This document shows positions 1-13,190 of a stretch of 64,000 nucleotides of DNA, one piece after another. Within the stretch, counting starts at the first letter, position 1; the number at the start of each line of letters is the position of its first letter. The notes below the pieces were generated by a model. It saw nothing but the letters and a program-made list of their open reading frames with translations, was not told the origin of the DNA and ran no database searches. The stretch covers positions 1 to 64,000 of the forward strand of contig NZ_AP027364.1 of NCBI RefSeq assembly GCF_030295975.1, written 5' to 3'. This DNA is from Thalassotalea atypica (GTDB taxonomy: Bacteria; Pseudomonadota; Gammaproteobacteria; Enterobacterales; Alteromonadaceae). Made by a program: the position numbers and the translations under genes.

Positions 1-47
1 TAAGGCTTATGTCCTATTTTTTGTTTATATAACCTGTGTGATCGGTA

Positions 48-76
48 TTGCACTTGTGGATAACTCTAGAGATAAT
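48..76 (+). promoter_or_regulatory. Probable dnaA promoter
   Basis: A -35 element TTGCAC (48-53) and a -10 element GATAAT (71-76) are separated by 17 bases. This puts transcription start near 83 and gives a leader of about 90 bases before dnaA. A DnaA box lies in the spacer, so DnaA bound there would block the polymerase. The elements are seen directly; their use is inferred. Confidence 0.5.
55..63 (-). promoter_or_regulatory. DnaA box in the dnaA promoter
   Basis: The minus strand reads TTATCCACA, a perfect match to the high-affinity DnaA box. Its position between the -35 and -10 elements fits the autorepression known for dnaA in E. coli. Only this one perfect box was seen in the first 175 bases, so the replication origin itself probably lies to the left of the window. 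Confidence 0.75.
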
Positions 77-175
77 GGGGAGATATAAAAAATAATTATG
101 TAATCCTGTCTTAGTAGCAAATCATAAAGATCGTTTTTCCTAATAGCGTTACCGACAGTTTTTTCAGGAGTTTTG

Positions 176-1537
176 GTGGATCATTCACTTTGGCATCGAT
201 GCCTATCAGTTTTGCAAGAAGAATTACCAGCTCAGCATTTTAATATGTGGATCAGACCATTGCAGTCTGAGTTTGAGGACAATATTTTAACGTTATATGC
301 ACCTAATCGGTTTGTTCTTGACTGGGTTAGAGATAAGTATGTTAATAGAATTAGTGAATTAGTTACTTTGCAAGATACATCTAATCCTCCGTTATTAAGG
401 TTCGACGTTGGCAGTAAACCTGTTGCGACCAATGTTAATAGATCGGTTGATAGTGTTCTTTCGCCACCACAAGCTGTACCTAAGCCAAAACATGTCCCTG
501 AAAGTAATATTCCAAAAACTACAAATGTAAGAAATAAATATACGTTTGATAATTTTGTTGAAGGTAAATCGAATCAACTCGCTAGGGCGGCTGCTTCACA
601 AGTTTCTGACAACCCAGGTACAGCGTATAACCCTTTATTTATTTATGGCGGTACCGGGTTAGGTAAAACCCATCTTCTTCACGCTGTAGGTAATGGTATT
701 CTATTAAATAATCCTAAGGCAAAAATTGCTTATATGCATTCAGAGCGCTTTGTGCAGGATATGGTTAAAGCGCTTCAAAATAATGCGATCGAGAAATTTA
801 AGCAGTATTACCGCTCTGTTGATGCATTACTTATTGATGATATTCAGTTTTTTGCCAACAAAGAACGTACACAAGAAGAGTTTTTTCATACCTTTAATGC
901 GCTATTAGAAGGAAACCAACAGATCATTTTAACTAGTGATCGTTACCCTAAAGAAATAGATGGCGTAGAGGATCGTTTAAAATCTCGGTTTGGTTGGGGA
1001 TTGACCATTGCTATCGAACCACCCGAATTAGAAACGCGTGTTGCGATCCTTAAAAAGAAAGCTCAGGAAAATCAAATTAACCTTGCTGATGAAGTTGCCT
1101 TTTTTATTGCTAAACGTCTGCGCTCAAATGTGAGAGAATTAGAAGGCGCATTAAACCGCGTTATTGCCAATGCCAATTTCACGGGTAGAGCAATAACTAT
1201 AGACTTTGTTAGGGAGGCCTTGCGCGATTTATTAGCGCTGCAAGATAAGCTTGTTACTATAGATAATATTCAGAAAACAGTTGCTGAATATTATAAAATC
1301 AAGATAGCTGATCTATTGTCAAAGCGTCGCAGCCGATCTGTAGCTAGACCTAGGCAAATTGCGATGGCATTATCTAAGGAGCTGACTAATCATAGTTTAC
1401 CTGAAATTGGTGATGCTTTTGGTGGTCGCGACCATACAACGGTATTACACGCTTGTAGAAAAGTAAAAGATTTGCGTGAAGAAACGCATGATATAAAAGA
1501 AGATTACTCAAATTTAATAAGAACATTATCGTCCTAG
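176..1537 (+). CDS. dnaA: Chromosomal replication initiator DnaA
   Basis: DnaA binds origin boxes and, in its ATP form, melts the origin and loads DnaB. An N-terminal helicase-interaction domain (about 1-85) is followed by a variable Pro/Lys/Asn-rich linker, the AAA+ core with Walker [10 protein letters not shown] near residue 158 and Walker [10 protein letters not shown] near 218, and the C-terminal DNA-binding domain with signature [14 protein letters not shown] near 416. I chose the GTG at 176: the AGGAG at 166-170 lies five bases before it, whereas the TTG at 173 is too close. The product is then 453 residues, normal for gammaproteobacteria. It heads the dnaA-dnaN-recF-gyrB cluster. Identity is certain; only the start is open. 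Confidence 0.97.
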   Translation: MDHSLWHRCLSVLQEELPAQHFNMWIRPLQSEFEDNILTLYAPNRFVLDWVRDKYVNRISELVTLQDTSNPPLLRFDVGSKPVATNVNRSVDSVLSPPQAVPKPKHVPESNIPKTTNVRNKYTFDNFVEGKSNQLARAAASQVSDNPGTAYNPLFIYGGTGLGKTHLLHAVGNGILLNNPKAKIAYMHSERFVQDMVKALQNNAIEKFKQYYRSVDALLIDDIQFFANKERTQEEFFHTFNALLEGNQQIILTSDRYPKEIDGVEDRLKSRFGWGLTIAIEPPELETRVAILKKKAQENQINLADEVAFFIAKRLRSNVRELEGALNRVIANANFTGRAITIDFVREALRDLLALQDKLVTIDNIQKTVAEYYKIKIADLLSKRRSRSVARPRQIAMALSKELTNHSLPEIGDAFGGRDHTTVLHACRKVKDLREETHDIKEDYSNLIRTLSS

Positions 1538-1569
1538 TAGGCTTTTAAATCATAAGTAGGTTAATAAGA

Positions 1570-2673
1570 ATGAAGTTTTCGTTAAGCAGGGAATTATTGT
1601 TGAAGCCACTTTTATTGGTTTCAGGTGCGGTAGAGCGTAAGAGTACGTTGCCTATTTTAAGTAACATACTCTTAGAGGTTAGTGGGCAGTCACTAACTTT
1701 AACAGCGACTGATTTAGAACTTGAGATGGTTTCTCATACTCAAATTGATAATCAAGGCGATGATGGGAAAATAACTATTCCTGCGAAAAAATTACTTGAT
1801 ATATGTAAGAGCTTACCGGAAGACTCTATTCTTACTTTTGAATTAATCGGTGAGTCGATTAAAATTAGTACGGGCCGAAGCAAATATTCTTTAGTCACAT
1901 TATCTGCTACTGACTTTCCAAACATTGAAGAATGGAAAGGAGATGTAGAGTTTAGGCTTAATAAGTCAGAATTGCTACGCCTAATAGAAAGCACACATTT
2001 CTCTATGGCCAATCAAGACGTACGCTATTACTTAAATGGCATGTCTGTTGAAACTGAAGGTAATGAAATACGTTCGGTAGCTACTGATGGCCATCGTCTT
2101 GCAATATGTAAAATTTCTAATGAACAATTAAGTTTGCCTGCTCGACAAGTTATTGTACCTCGTAAAGGCATCTTGGAAATCATTAGACTGCTCGATCCTG
2201 TTGATGAAGAAATACAAGTGTTCTTAGGTTCAAATCATATTCGAATTATTGACACTGAGTTCTCGTTTACTAGCAAATTAGTGGATGGTCGGTTCCCAGA
2301 TTACAGACGTGTATTGCCACGTAATGGGGACAAAGTTCTTGAGACAAATAAGGATGAATTGCGTCAAGTGTTGTCTCGCGCTTCAATTCTGTCGAACGAG
2401 AAGTTCAAAGGTGTACGATTAAACTTTGCAGAGGGTGATTTGAAAATCACTGCCAATAACCCTGAGCAGGAACAAGCAGAAGAAACTATTGATATAAATT
2501 TTCCATATGAAGAACTAGAAATCGGTTTTAACGTTAGTTATGTATTAGATGTTTTAAATGCGATTAGAGACACAAATGTAAAATTCACATTAGCAGATGC
2601 AAATAGCAGTGTCGTTATTGAAGGTAGTGATGCAGGCGAAGCCTTGTATGTTGTTATGCCTATGCGTTTATAA
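1570..2673 (+). CDS. dnaN: DNA polymerase III beta sliding clamp DnaN
   Basis: This is the ring-shaped processivity clamp that tethers polymerase III and other repair and replication proteins to DNA. The 367 residues match the usual length of three repeated clamp domains. The N-terminus (LLLKPLLLVSGAVERKSTLPIL) and the C-terminal end (VVMPMRL) are typical of gammaproteobacterial beta clamps. It lies 32 bases after dnaA, and its stop shares one base with the recF start (TAATG), implying translational coupling. Nothing unusual was seen. Confidence 0.97.
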   Translation: MKFSLSRELLLKPLLLVSGAVERKSTLPILSNILLEVSGQSLTLTATDLELEMVSHTQIDNQGDDGKITIPAKKLLDICKSLPEDSILTFELIGESIKISTGRSKYSLVTLSATDFPNIEEWKGDVEFRLNKSELLRLIESTHFSMANQDVRYYLNGMSVETEGNEIRSVATDGHRLAICKISNEQLSLPARQVIVPRKGILEIIRLLDPVDEEIQVFLGSNHIRIIDTEFSFTSKLVDGRFPDYRRVLPRNGDKVLETNKDELRQVLSRASILSNEKFKGVRLNFAEGDLKITANNPEQEQAEETIDINFPYEELEIGFNVSYVLDVLNAIRDTNVKFTLADANSSVVIEGSDAGEALYVVMPMRL

Positions 2674-3764
2674 TGGCTTTAGAGCGCTTATACACAAAGA
2701 ATTTCAGAAATTTGAATGAACAAGCTATTGATTTTAATAGTGAATTGAATTTTATTATCGGTGATAACGGTAGTGGTAAAAGCAGTTTGCTTGAAGCATT
2801 ATTTTTTATTGGTCATGGTAAATCATTCAGAACGACTAAATCAGATAATTTGGTCACAATAGGAAAAGATGTTTTTTTTGTTAACACTAAGGATTCAGAA
2901 GGTAATACCTTAGGTGTTAGTAAGCAAGTAAGTGAAGCCGCTTTTTCTATTAAAATTAACGGGGAGAAAAGGCATAGGCTGTCAGAGCTTGCAAAAACGC
3001 TAGCAATTCAAGTTATAACACCAGAGAGCTTTAAGTTATTTTTTGGTGGAGCAAAAGAGAGACGCAAATTTTTGGATTTAGGATTGTTTCACGTGGAACA
3101 TTCGTTTCAACAATATTGGAAGACATTTTCCAAATTACTGAAACAAAGAAATGCATGTTTGCGAAATCAAGACCAAAATGAGCATATTGCATATTGGACG
3201 GAACAATTTTGTATAGCTTCGATTCATCTAAATGAATTTAGGTCTCAATATTCTCAACAACTGAAAGTTGAATTATCCAAATGGCTTAAAATACTTTTAC
3301 CTAAAGTAAGCGATAGTATTGAAATTCAGTATTATCGAGGTTGGAATCAAAAGAAAAGTTTGGCTGAGGTATTGGACGAGGCAAGAGACAAAGAGTTGAA
3401 GCAGGGGTATTCGCAAGCAGGGCCTCAAAAATTCGATTTTAGATTTTTAATTGAAAAACAACCTTTAGACTTAAAGTTGTCTAGAGGACAACAGAAGTTG
3501 TTTTTATTGGCGTTAACTTTTGCACAAAGCAAATTGATGAAACGAGTAACACCAGTAAAACCAATTTTACTTATTGATGATGTAGGGGCAGAGCTAGATG
3601 ATATATCAAGAACTCTACTTGCAACGTCAATCAAAGAATTGGGGTGTCAAGTTGTAATGACTGCTATCGATGTTGCAGCATTGGAACCGATGATTTTAGA
3701 AGACAACAACTATAAAATGTTTCACGTGGAACATGGTGAAATATCAGAGACAAATAGGCTATAA
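2673..3764 (+). CDS. recF: Recombination mediator RecF
   Basis: RecF is an SMC/ABC-like ATPase that works with RecO and RecR to load RecA at single-strand gaps. The 363 residues contain Walker A GDNGSGKSS (residues 30-38), the ABC signature LSRGQQKL (near 268) and Walker B ILLIDDVGAELD (near 299). It overlaps dnaN by one base and ends three bases before gyrB, so it is part of one transcription unit. The peptide FHVEH occurs twice, near residue 140 and near residue 350, and both copies are encoded by the same 16-base parS-like DNA sequence. That repetition looks like selection on the DNA as well as on the protein. Confidence 0.97.
   Translation: MALERLYTKNFRNLNEQAIDFNSELNFIIGDNGSGKSSLLEALFFIGHGKSFRTTKSDNLVTIGKDVFFVNTKDSEGNTLGVSKQVSEAAFSIKINGEKRHRLSELAKTLAIQVITPESFKLFFGGAKERRKFLDLGLFHVEHSFQQYWKTFSKLLKQRNACLRNQDQNEHIAYWTEQFCIASIHLNEFRSQYSQQLKVELSKWLKILLPKVSDSIEIQYYRGWNQKKSLAEVLDEARDKELKQGYSQAGPQKFDFRFLIEKQPLDLKLSRGQQKLFLLALTFAQSKLMKRVTPVKPILLIDDVGAELDDISRTLLATSIKELGCQVVMTAIDVAALEPMILEDNNYKMFHVEHGEISETNRL
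3085..3100. promoter_or_regulatory. parS-like ParB site 1 (inside recF)
   Basis: The sequence TGTTTCACGTGGAACA joins the two common half-sites of the bacterial chromosomal parS (TGTTTCACGTGAAACA and TGTTCCACGTGGAACA). It encodes the FHVEH of RecF, which is a familiar motif at this place in RecF proteins, so protein constraint alone could explain part of it. Its position about 3 kb from dnaA is where ParB sites normally cluster. Confidence 0.7.
3718..3733. promoter_or_regulatory. parS-like ParB site 2 (3' end of recF)
   Basis: This is an exact second copy of TGTTTCACGTGGAACA, 633 bases after the first. It lies in the poorly constrained C-terminal tail of RecF, so selection for a DNA site is a better explanation here than protein constraint. 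ParB binding would organise the origin region for ParA- and SMC/MukB-dependent segregation. parAB is not in the window. Confidence 0.75.
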
Positions 3765-6206
<2,442 letters not shown>

Positions 6207-6228
6207 TTAAACCAGCAAGAATAAATAT

Positions 6229-6255
6229 GCCCGGTTATCAAATCGGGCTTTTTTA
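6229..6255 (+). terminator. Rho-independent terminator after gyrB
   Basis: The arms GCCCGGTT (6229-6236) and AATCGGGC (6241-6248) form an 8-bp stem with one G-U pair and an ATCA loop, followed by six T. It closes the dnaA-dnaN-recF-gyrB unit. Confidence 0.85.
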
Positions 6256-6340
6256 TTATTAAATCGTCTAAGAGAAATGTTCTACTTTTACAATTGCTCT
6301 TAGCTTAATGACTATACTGTGCACCTTAAAGGTGCCAAAG

Positions 6341-7270
6341 ATGAAAATTATGAATACCTTTGATATTAAAACTTTCCAGGGACTGATTCTTCAGTTACAA
6401 GATTACTGGTCTCGCCAAGGCTGTGTCATTATCCAACCACTTGATTTAGAAGTAGGGGCTGGTACATTCCATCCTATGACCTTTCTTCGAGCTGTTGGTC
6501 CAGAGCCAATGAGCAGTGCCTATGTTCAACCGTGTCGCCGTCCTACTGATGGTCGTTATGGTGAAAACCCAAACCGTTTGCAACATTACTATCAGTTCCA
6601 AGTAATGTTAAAACCATCACCTAAAGATATTCAAGAGTTATACCTTAACTCATTGAAAGAATTAGGTATTGATACATTAGTACATGATATCCGCTTTGTA
6701 GAAGACAATTGGGAATCACCAACATTAGGTGCTTGGGGACTAGGCTGGGAAGTTTGGTTAGACGGTATGGAAGTAACACAATTTACCTATTTCCAACAAG
6801 TAGGTGGCTTAGAATGCGCCCCTGTGACTGGTGAAATCACGTATGGTTTAGAACGTTTGGCTATGTACATCCAAAACGTTGACAGCATTTACGATCTGGT
6901 ATGGACAGATGGTCCAATGGGTAAAGTTCTTTATCGTGATGTTTTTCATCAGAATGAAGTTGAGCAATCCACTTATAATTTTGAACACGCAGACGTTGAT
7001 GCGCTATTTGCCCAGTTTGACCAATGTGAAAAAGACAGCGAAAAGTTAATTGAAGCAGGTTTACCACTACCAGCATATGAACAAGTCATGAAAGCGTCAC
7101 ATGCTTTTAACTTACTAGATGCAAGACATGCTATTTCTGTAACTGAACGTCAACGTTACATTTTACGAGTAAGGGCTTTATCAAAAGCCTGTGCAGAAGC
7201 CTACTATACAGTACGAGAAGAGCTAGGCTTTCCTCTTTGTAAGAATAACGCTCAGCAAGGGGACAAATAA
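6341..7270 (+). CDS. glyQ: Glycyl-tRNA synthetase alpha subunit
   Basis: GlyQ is the catalytic class II subunit of the bacterial alpha2-beta2 glycyl-tRNA synthetase, which activates glycine and charges tRNA-Gly. The family motifs are plain: [12 protein letters not shown] at the N-terminus, [33 protein letters not shown], and [10 protein letters not shown]. An ATG at 6308 opens the same frame, but a TATACT box at 6313-6318 would lie inside the gene. I therefore prefer 6341 (AAAGGTG six bases upstream, 309 residues) or 6350, where homology to E. coli GlyQ begins. The stop overlaps the glyS start by one base. Confidence 0.93.
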   Translation: MKIMNTFDIKTFQGLILQLQDYWSRQGCVIIQPLDLEVGAGTFHPMTFLRAVGPEPMSSAYVQPCRRPTDGRYGENPNRLQHYYQFQVMLKPSPKDIQELYLNSLKELGIDTLVHDIRFVEDNWESPTLGAWGLGWEVWLDGMEVTQFTYFQQVGGLECAPVTGEITYGLERLAMYIQNVDSIYDLVWTDGPMGKVLYRDVFHQNEVEQSTYNFEHADVDALFAQFDQCEKDSEKLIEAGLPLPAYEQVMKASHAFNLLDARHAISVTERQRYILRVRALSKACAEAYYTVREELGFPLCKNNAQQGDK

Positions 7271-9336
7271 TGATTACAGATACTCTCCTGATTGAACTAG
7301 GTACAGAAGAGCTACCACCAAAATCTCTAAAAACATTAACGTTGAGCTTTCATGATCAAATAAAAGCACAGCTCGTTAAAGCAAACTTGACTTTCTCTTC
7401 AATCAAATGGTTTGCCTCTCCACGACGCTTCGCCGTAGTCATTGATGACTTACAAGCTAGGCAGGAAGATAAGACTGTTGAAAAACGCGGACCTTCAGTA
7501 TCTGTCGCGTTTGACGGTGAAGGCAATGCTACTAAAGCTGCTGAAGGTTGGGCTCGATCCAATGGTATTACAGTTGCTGAAGCCGATCGTCTTAAAACCG
7601 ACAAAGGCGAATGGTTACTGTATCAGGCAACTGAGAAAGGCCAGCACATTAGCACATTGATTCCTGATATGGTCAACTATGCTATTTCTAAGTTACCTAT
7701 TCCAAAACCTATGCGATGGGGCGCTGAACGTGTTCAGTTCATACGTCCTGTGCACACGCTTACGATGATGTATGGAAGTGAAGTAATTGCAGGTGAAGCC
7801 TTAGGTATACAAGCAAGTGATCAACTACAAGGTCATCGTTTTCATTCACAAGGGCTTATTACACTATCGCACGCAGATAAATACCTTGAAACGCTAAAAT
7901 CAGCCTATGTGATGGCCGATTTCGAGCTGCGTCAGCAAACCATCGTTGATGGTATTAATAAAGCTGCGGCTCAGATAGAAGCAGTTGCCTTAATCGATGA
8001 TGATTTACTAAACGAAGTAACAGCATTAGTAGAGTGGCCAGTGATTTTAATCGGTAGCTTTGACGAAGCTTTCTTGAATGTACCGGCGGAGCCATTGATT
8101 TATTCAATGAAAGATCACCAGAAGTACTTCCCTGTAAATGACAAAGACGGCAACTTAATCAATAAGTTTATTTTTGTAACAAATATTGAGAGTAAAGATC
8201 CTAAGCAAGTCGTTTTTGGTAACGAAAAGGTTATTCGTCCAAGATTAGCTGATGCAGAATTTTTCTTTAAAACAGATAAAAAACAAACACTTGAATCTAG
8301 ACTGCTCGGTTTGGAGTCTGTCCTATTTCAGAAACAACTCGGTACTTTGAAAGATAAATCAGAGCGCATAGCGGGCTTGAGTGGCCATATTGCCAATAAA
8401 ATTGGTGAGCAACATGATGATGCTTACCGTGCGGGCTTACTGTGTAAAACAGATCTAATTTCTGAAATGGTTATTGAGTTTCCACAGGTGCAGGGCACCA
8501 TGGGTAAATATTATGCTCAGCATGATGGTGAATCGCCAGCAATAGCACAGGCATTGGAAGATCAATATCGACCACGTTTTGCCGGAGATGCGTTGCCAGA
8601 GGCAAATATTGGTTGTGCGGTAGCTATTGCCGATAAGATTGACACATTAGTGGGTATTTTTGGAATTGGCCAAGCACCCAAAGGTGATAAAGACCCGTTT
8701 GCATTACGTCGTGCGGCGATTGGCGTTATTCGTATCATTATTGAAAAGCAATTATCGCTAGATATTGCGGATTTAGTCGAGCGCAGCAAAACCTTGTTTG
8801 GCGATAAGTTGACCAATGAAAACACTTCTAAAGATGTCATTGATTTTGTCATGGGGCGCTTTAGAGCATTCTATGAAGAGCAATCTATTTCAGTTGATGT
8901 CATTCAGGCAGTGCTTGTAAATAAGCCAACAGCACCACTAGATTTTGAAAAACGTATTAAAGCCGTTAGTCACTTCAAAAATTTATCAGAAGCGGCTACA
9001 TTAGCTGCAGCTAACAAGCGTGTGGGCAATATATTGGCTAAATTTGATGGCCAGTTATATGACTCGTTCAATAGTGAACTTGCACAAGAAAATGCTGAAA
9101 CGGTATTGGCTGACGCATTTACAGGTGTTAAGGGGCAGGTCGCTGGCTTTATAGCTGATGCAGATTATCAATCTGCATTGACGAGTTTGTCGACGATTAA
9201 AGTGGAAGTAGACAATTTCTTTGATCAAGTGATGGTGATGGCTGAAGACGAGCAAGTTAAGATTAATCGCCTAACACTACTTAATGAAATTCGAAATAGC
9301 TTTCTAGCGATTGCTGATATCTCACAATTACAGTAA
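7270..9336 (+). CDS. glyS: Glycyl-tRNA synthetase beta subunit
   Basis: GlyS is the tRNA-binding partner of GlyQ; both are needed for charging tRNA-Gly. The 688 residues (E. coli 689) begin with the typical LLIELGTEELPPKSL and contain the HD-like region and the C-terminal anticodon-binding domain seen in the family. The ATG overlaps the glyQ stop (TAATG), so the two subunits are probably made in equal amounts by translational coupling. A terminator follows directly. Confidence 0.97.
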   Translation: MITDTLLIELGTEELPPKSLKTLTLSFHDQIKAQLVKANLTFSSIKWFASPRRFAVVIDDLQARQEDKTVEKRGPSVSVAFDGEGNATKAAEGWARSNGITVAEADRLKTDKGEWLLYQATEKGQHISTLIPDMVNYAISKLPIPKPMRWGAERVQFIRPVHTLTMMYGSEVIAGEALGIQASDQLQGHRFHSQGLITLSHADKYLETLKSAYVMADFELRQQTIVDGINKAAAQIEAVALIDDDLLNEVTALVEWPVILIGSFDEAFLNVPAEPLIYSMKDHQKYFPVNDKDGNLINKFIFVTNIESKDPKQVVFGNEKVIRPRLADAEFFFKTDKKQTLESRLLGLESVLFQKQLGTLKDKSERIAGLSGHIANKIGEQHDDAYRAGLLCKTDLISEMVIEFPQVQGTMGKYYAQHDGESPAIAQALEDQYRPRFAGDALPEANIGCAVAIADKIDTLVGIFGIGQAPKGDKDPFALRRAAIGVIRIIIEKQLSLDIADLVERSKTLFGDKLTNENTSKDVIDFVMGRFRAFYEEQSISVDVIQAVLVNKPTAPLDFEKRIKAVSHFKNLSEAATLAAANKRVGNILAKFDGQLYDSFNSELAQENAETVLADAFTGVKGQVAGFIADADYQSALTSLSTIKVEVDNFFDQVMVMAEDEQVKINRLTLLNEIRNSFLAIADISQLQ

Positions 9337-9357
9337 TTAAACTTAATGCGCATTAAG

Positions 9358-9384
9358 AAGGAGGACCTAGTTTCCTCCTTTTTT
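9358..9384 (+). terminator. Terminator after glyS, overlapping the tusA 3' end
   Basis: AAGGAGGA (9358-9365) and TCCTCCTT (9373-9380) form a perfect 8-bp stem with a 7-base loop and four more T. On the other strand the same bases encode the last residues (KKGGN) of tusA. In the tusA direction the hairpin lacks a T tract, so it should stop mainly glyS transcripts. Confidence 0.8.
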
Positions 9385-9618
9385 GATCAAATATAAATAA
9401 GGCTTATCAACCGTCTGTTTTGATACTAGCTCATGTTCCATAAACCGACAAAAGCTTGGAATATCTCGAGTCGTGGATGGATCATCAGCACTAACCAGCA
9501 AAGTTTGACCGATTTCTATAGACCTGATCGCTTTTCTAACCATCATCACAGGCTCTGGGCATCGTAAGCCAACTGTATCTAGCTGAGCAGAGGCCTTATC
9601 AAATGTTTGCTCTACCAT
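9367..9618 (-). CDS. tusA: Sulfur carrier protein TusA
   Basis: TusA takes persulfide sulfur from IscS and passes it to TusBCD for 2-thiouridine in tRNA wobble positions; it also links to molybdenum cofactor sulfur supply. The protein carries the family signature [13 protein letters not shown] with the sulfur-carrying Cys at residue 20, and [15 protein letters not shown] use the ATG at 9618 (83 residues, E. coli 81); the frame also opens with a TTG four codons upstream. It is convergent with glyS and divergent from slt. Confidence 0.93.
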   Translation of the reverse strand: MVEQTFDKASAQLDTVGLRCPEPVMMVRKAIRSIEIGQTLLVSADDPSTTRDIPSFCRFMEHELVSKQTVDKPYLYLIKKGGN

Positions 9619-9821
9619 AAAAAATCTCAAAAGTTGCTAATTTCGCAGATAGTAACGCACTATGTGTTTTCATGAAAGCGGCACTATTCACTATGTACAC
9701 CCATCTTCGACGTTAATAACCTGTTTGTGTTATAAATCTGTTAAAGCCGATAGATCAACTTGCGTTCTACGTGTACAGTGAATACTTCTCTAATTCAGTG
9801 AAAAATCGTATCTCGCTTTCG

Positions 9822-11744
9822 ATGAAAAAAATAATTTACAAATCACTTTGCCTTTTGATTGTTCTTGTAATTCCAAGCTTTCAAGTATTAGCACAAGAAT
9901 ATAATAATCTACGCAAAACGTTCTTGCAGGCCGAAAAGTATGTTTGGCAAGCCCAAGCTAAAACCTACAAGAGCCTTTACGATCAACTGCACTATTATCC
10001 GCTACAACCTTATCTCGATCAGCAGCGACTGATGCACAACATTCGATTATCAGATGCACCTGAAATTGATGCATTTTTACAAAAATATAAGCATTCACCG
10101 CTTGATTGGCCGTTGCGAAAAAAGTGGCTAAATTACCTTTCGAAGCACAAACGCAAAGTTCTTTTTCTTGAGCACTTTAAAGCCAATAATAACGCCAAGC
10201 TTAATTGCACCTACTTACAATATCAGCTAGATAAAGGGGATGCAGAGTCAACTATTCTTAAACAAGTTAAAAAGTGGTGGTTAGTTGGTAAATCTCAAGA
10301 CAAAACCTGTGACCCTTTGTTTAAAAAATGGATAGCGGCTGGGCATTTAACCCCAGACTTGGTGTGGCAGCGTATTGCACTAGCTGCAGACGGTGGCAAA
10401 CATACCTTAATCCCTTACTTAACCAAATTGTTACCACCACACGAGCGTTATCTGGGAAAACTATGGCACTCAGTACGACGTGATCCTGCCAATGTAAGTC
10501 GGCTTAATAAGTTTCCAAATAAAAACAACAAAGAAGTGCAAATACTGACTTACGGGTTAAAACGACTTATCTGGCGTGCACCGTCAAATGCATTGAAAGC
10601 TTATGAAAATGTAATTGGGGCTTATCCCTTTACAATCCAACAACGTCACGAAATCACCGCTAAATTCGCCATCGCGCTGGCCAGCAAAAATCATTCACAA
10701 GCTCAACGTTGGATGGACAAAGTGCCAGCAAACTATTTATCGAAGGACCTTGTCCAATGGCGTTTGGCGCAAACGTTAAAAAGCCAAGATTGGAGAAAAA
10801 TTCAAGCAGACCTCGAATCATTACCGAAGGAATTACATACAAGTTCGCAGTGGCAATATTGGTATGGTCGTAGCCTTGTTGAAAATGACCAAAGCGTAGA
10901 AGGTACAACCGTTCTCGCCAAATTGGCGCAGACTCGTCATTACTACGGCTTTCTAGCTTCAAGTCTCCTGAGTCAACAGGCAAGCTTACAGGATCAGCCG
11001 CTGTTGTATACAGATCAGGAAAAACAGGAATTATTAGCTAACCCAGCGGCTAAGAGGGCATTTGAGTTATTTCACCTTGAACGTTTTAGTCATGCCCGAA
11101 AAGAGTGGAATTTCTGGCTGAGCCAGCTGACAAAAACAGAAAAATTAATCGCCGCAACGATTGCCTATGAAAAAAGTTGGTTTGACCGACCAATATTTAC
11201 GTTGGCAAATCAAGGTTACCTAGATGATGTAAGCATGCGTTTCCCGATGGCATATGAAGAAAAATTTCAGCACTATTCTGACAAAGTCAGTATTGATACT
11301 GCGTGGGCCATGGCGATTTCTAGACGAGAAAGTTCTTTTATGACGGATGCGTACTCGGGAGCAGGTGCTCGGGGCTTGATGCAAATAATGCCTAATACAG
11401 CAAAGCAATTAGAGAGACGGTCGGTATCCAAACGCTACCTGCTCAAAGCGGATAACAACATCAAACTCGGCACTCGTTACTTGAAGCAATTGTCTGATAA
11501 ATACCAAGGTAATAGAGTTTTGGCGACCGCATCTTATAATGCAGGGCCATATCGTGTGAAAAAATGGCTAACCAAATTAGATGATTTACCTGCTGATATT
11601 TGGATCGAGAATATTCCGTTTAAAGAAACAAGAGAATATGTCAAAAGCGTACTGGCCTATCAGCAAATCTACCAATATCACCTTGATGAACAGCAACAAT
11701 CTGTTTTTAAGGAATTGATCGGCATGCAAATTAAGCAACCTTAA
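9822..11744 (+). CDS. slt: Soluble lytic murein transglycosylase Slt
   Basis: This periplasmic exolytic transglycosylase cleaves the MurNAc-GlcNAc bond of peptidoglycan and leaves 1,6-anhydroMurNAc ends. After a Sec signal peptide (KKIIYKSLCLLIVLVIP, cleaved after VLA) come a long alpha-helical superhelix of about 420 residues and the C-terminal lysozyme-like SLT domain. The catalytic Glu is in SRRESSF (about residue 503), followed by GARGLMQIMP and ATASYNAGPYRVKKW. The start is uncertain: ATG 9822 begins the signal peptide and gives 641 residues (E. coli 645), while GTG codons at 9771 and 9798 lie in frame upstream and none has a clear ribosome site. trpR, which follows slt in E. coli, is absent. 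Confidence 0.9.
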   Translation: MKKIIYKSLCLLIVLVIPSFQVLAQEYNNLRKTFLQAEKYVWQAQAKTYKSLYDQLHYYPLQPYLDQQRLMHNIRLSDAPEIDAFLQKYKHSPLDWPLRKKWLNYLSKHKRKVLFLEHFKANNNAKLNCTYLQYQLDKGDAESTILKQVKKWWLVGKSQDKTCDPLFKKWIAAGHLTPDLVWQRIALAADGGKHTLIPYLTKLLPPHERYLGKLWHSVRRDPANVSRLNKFPNKNNKEVQILTYGLKRLIWRAPSNALKAYENVIGAYPFTIQQRHEITAKFAIALASKNHSQAQRWMDKVPANYLSKDLVQWRLAQTLKSQDWRKIQADLESLPKELHTSSQWQYWYGRSLVENDQSVEGTTVLAKLAQTRHYYGFLASSLLSQQASLQDQPLLYTDQEKQELLANPAAKRAFELFHLERFSHARKEWNFWLSQLTKTEKLIAATIAYEKSWFDRPIFTLANQGYLDDVSMRFPMAYEEKFQHYSDKVSIDTAWAMAISRRESSFMTDAYSGAGARGLMQIMPNTAKQLERRSVSKRYLLKADNNIKLGTRYLKQLSDKYQGNRVLATASYNAGPYRVKKWLTKLDDLPADIWIENIPFKETREYVKSVLAYQQIYQYHLDEQQQSVFKELIGMQIKQP

Positions 11745-11803
11745 GAAAATAACGGATAAAACCATAGATATTATCAAAGGTCATCTTTAGTTTGCTGACA
11801 ACT

Positions 11804-11812
11804 TGGTATAAT
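11804..11812 (+). promoter_or_regulatory. Extended -10 promoter of pepQ
   Basis: TGG immediately before a perfect TATAAT (11807-11812) makes an extended -10 element. The -35 region is poor, which such promoters tolerate. It would start the pepQ-yigZ-(trkH) transcript near 11819. Confidence 0.55.
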
Positions 11813-11825
11813 GTTCGCAATATAA

Positions 11826-13190
<1,365 letters not shown>

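Noticed and set aside
6308-6340. An upstream extension of glyQ starting at ATG 6308
   Set aside because: The added residues do not match GlyQ, and a -10-like TATACT lies within them.
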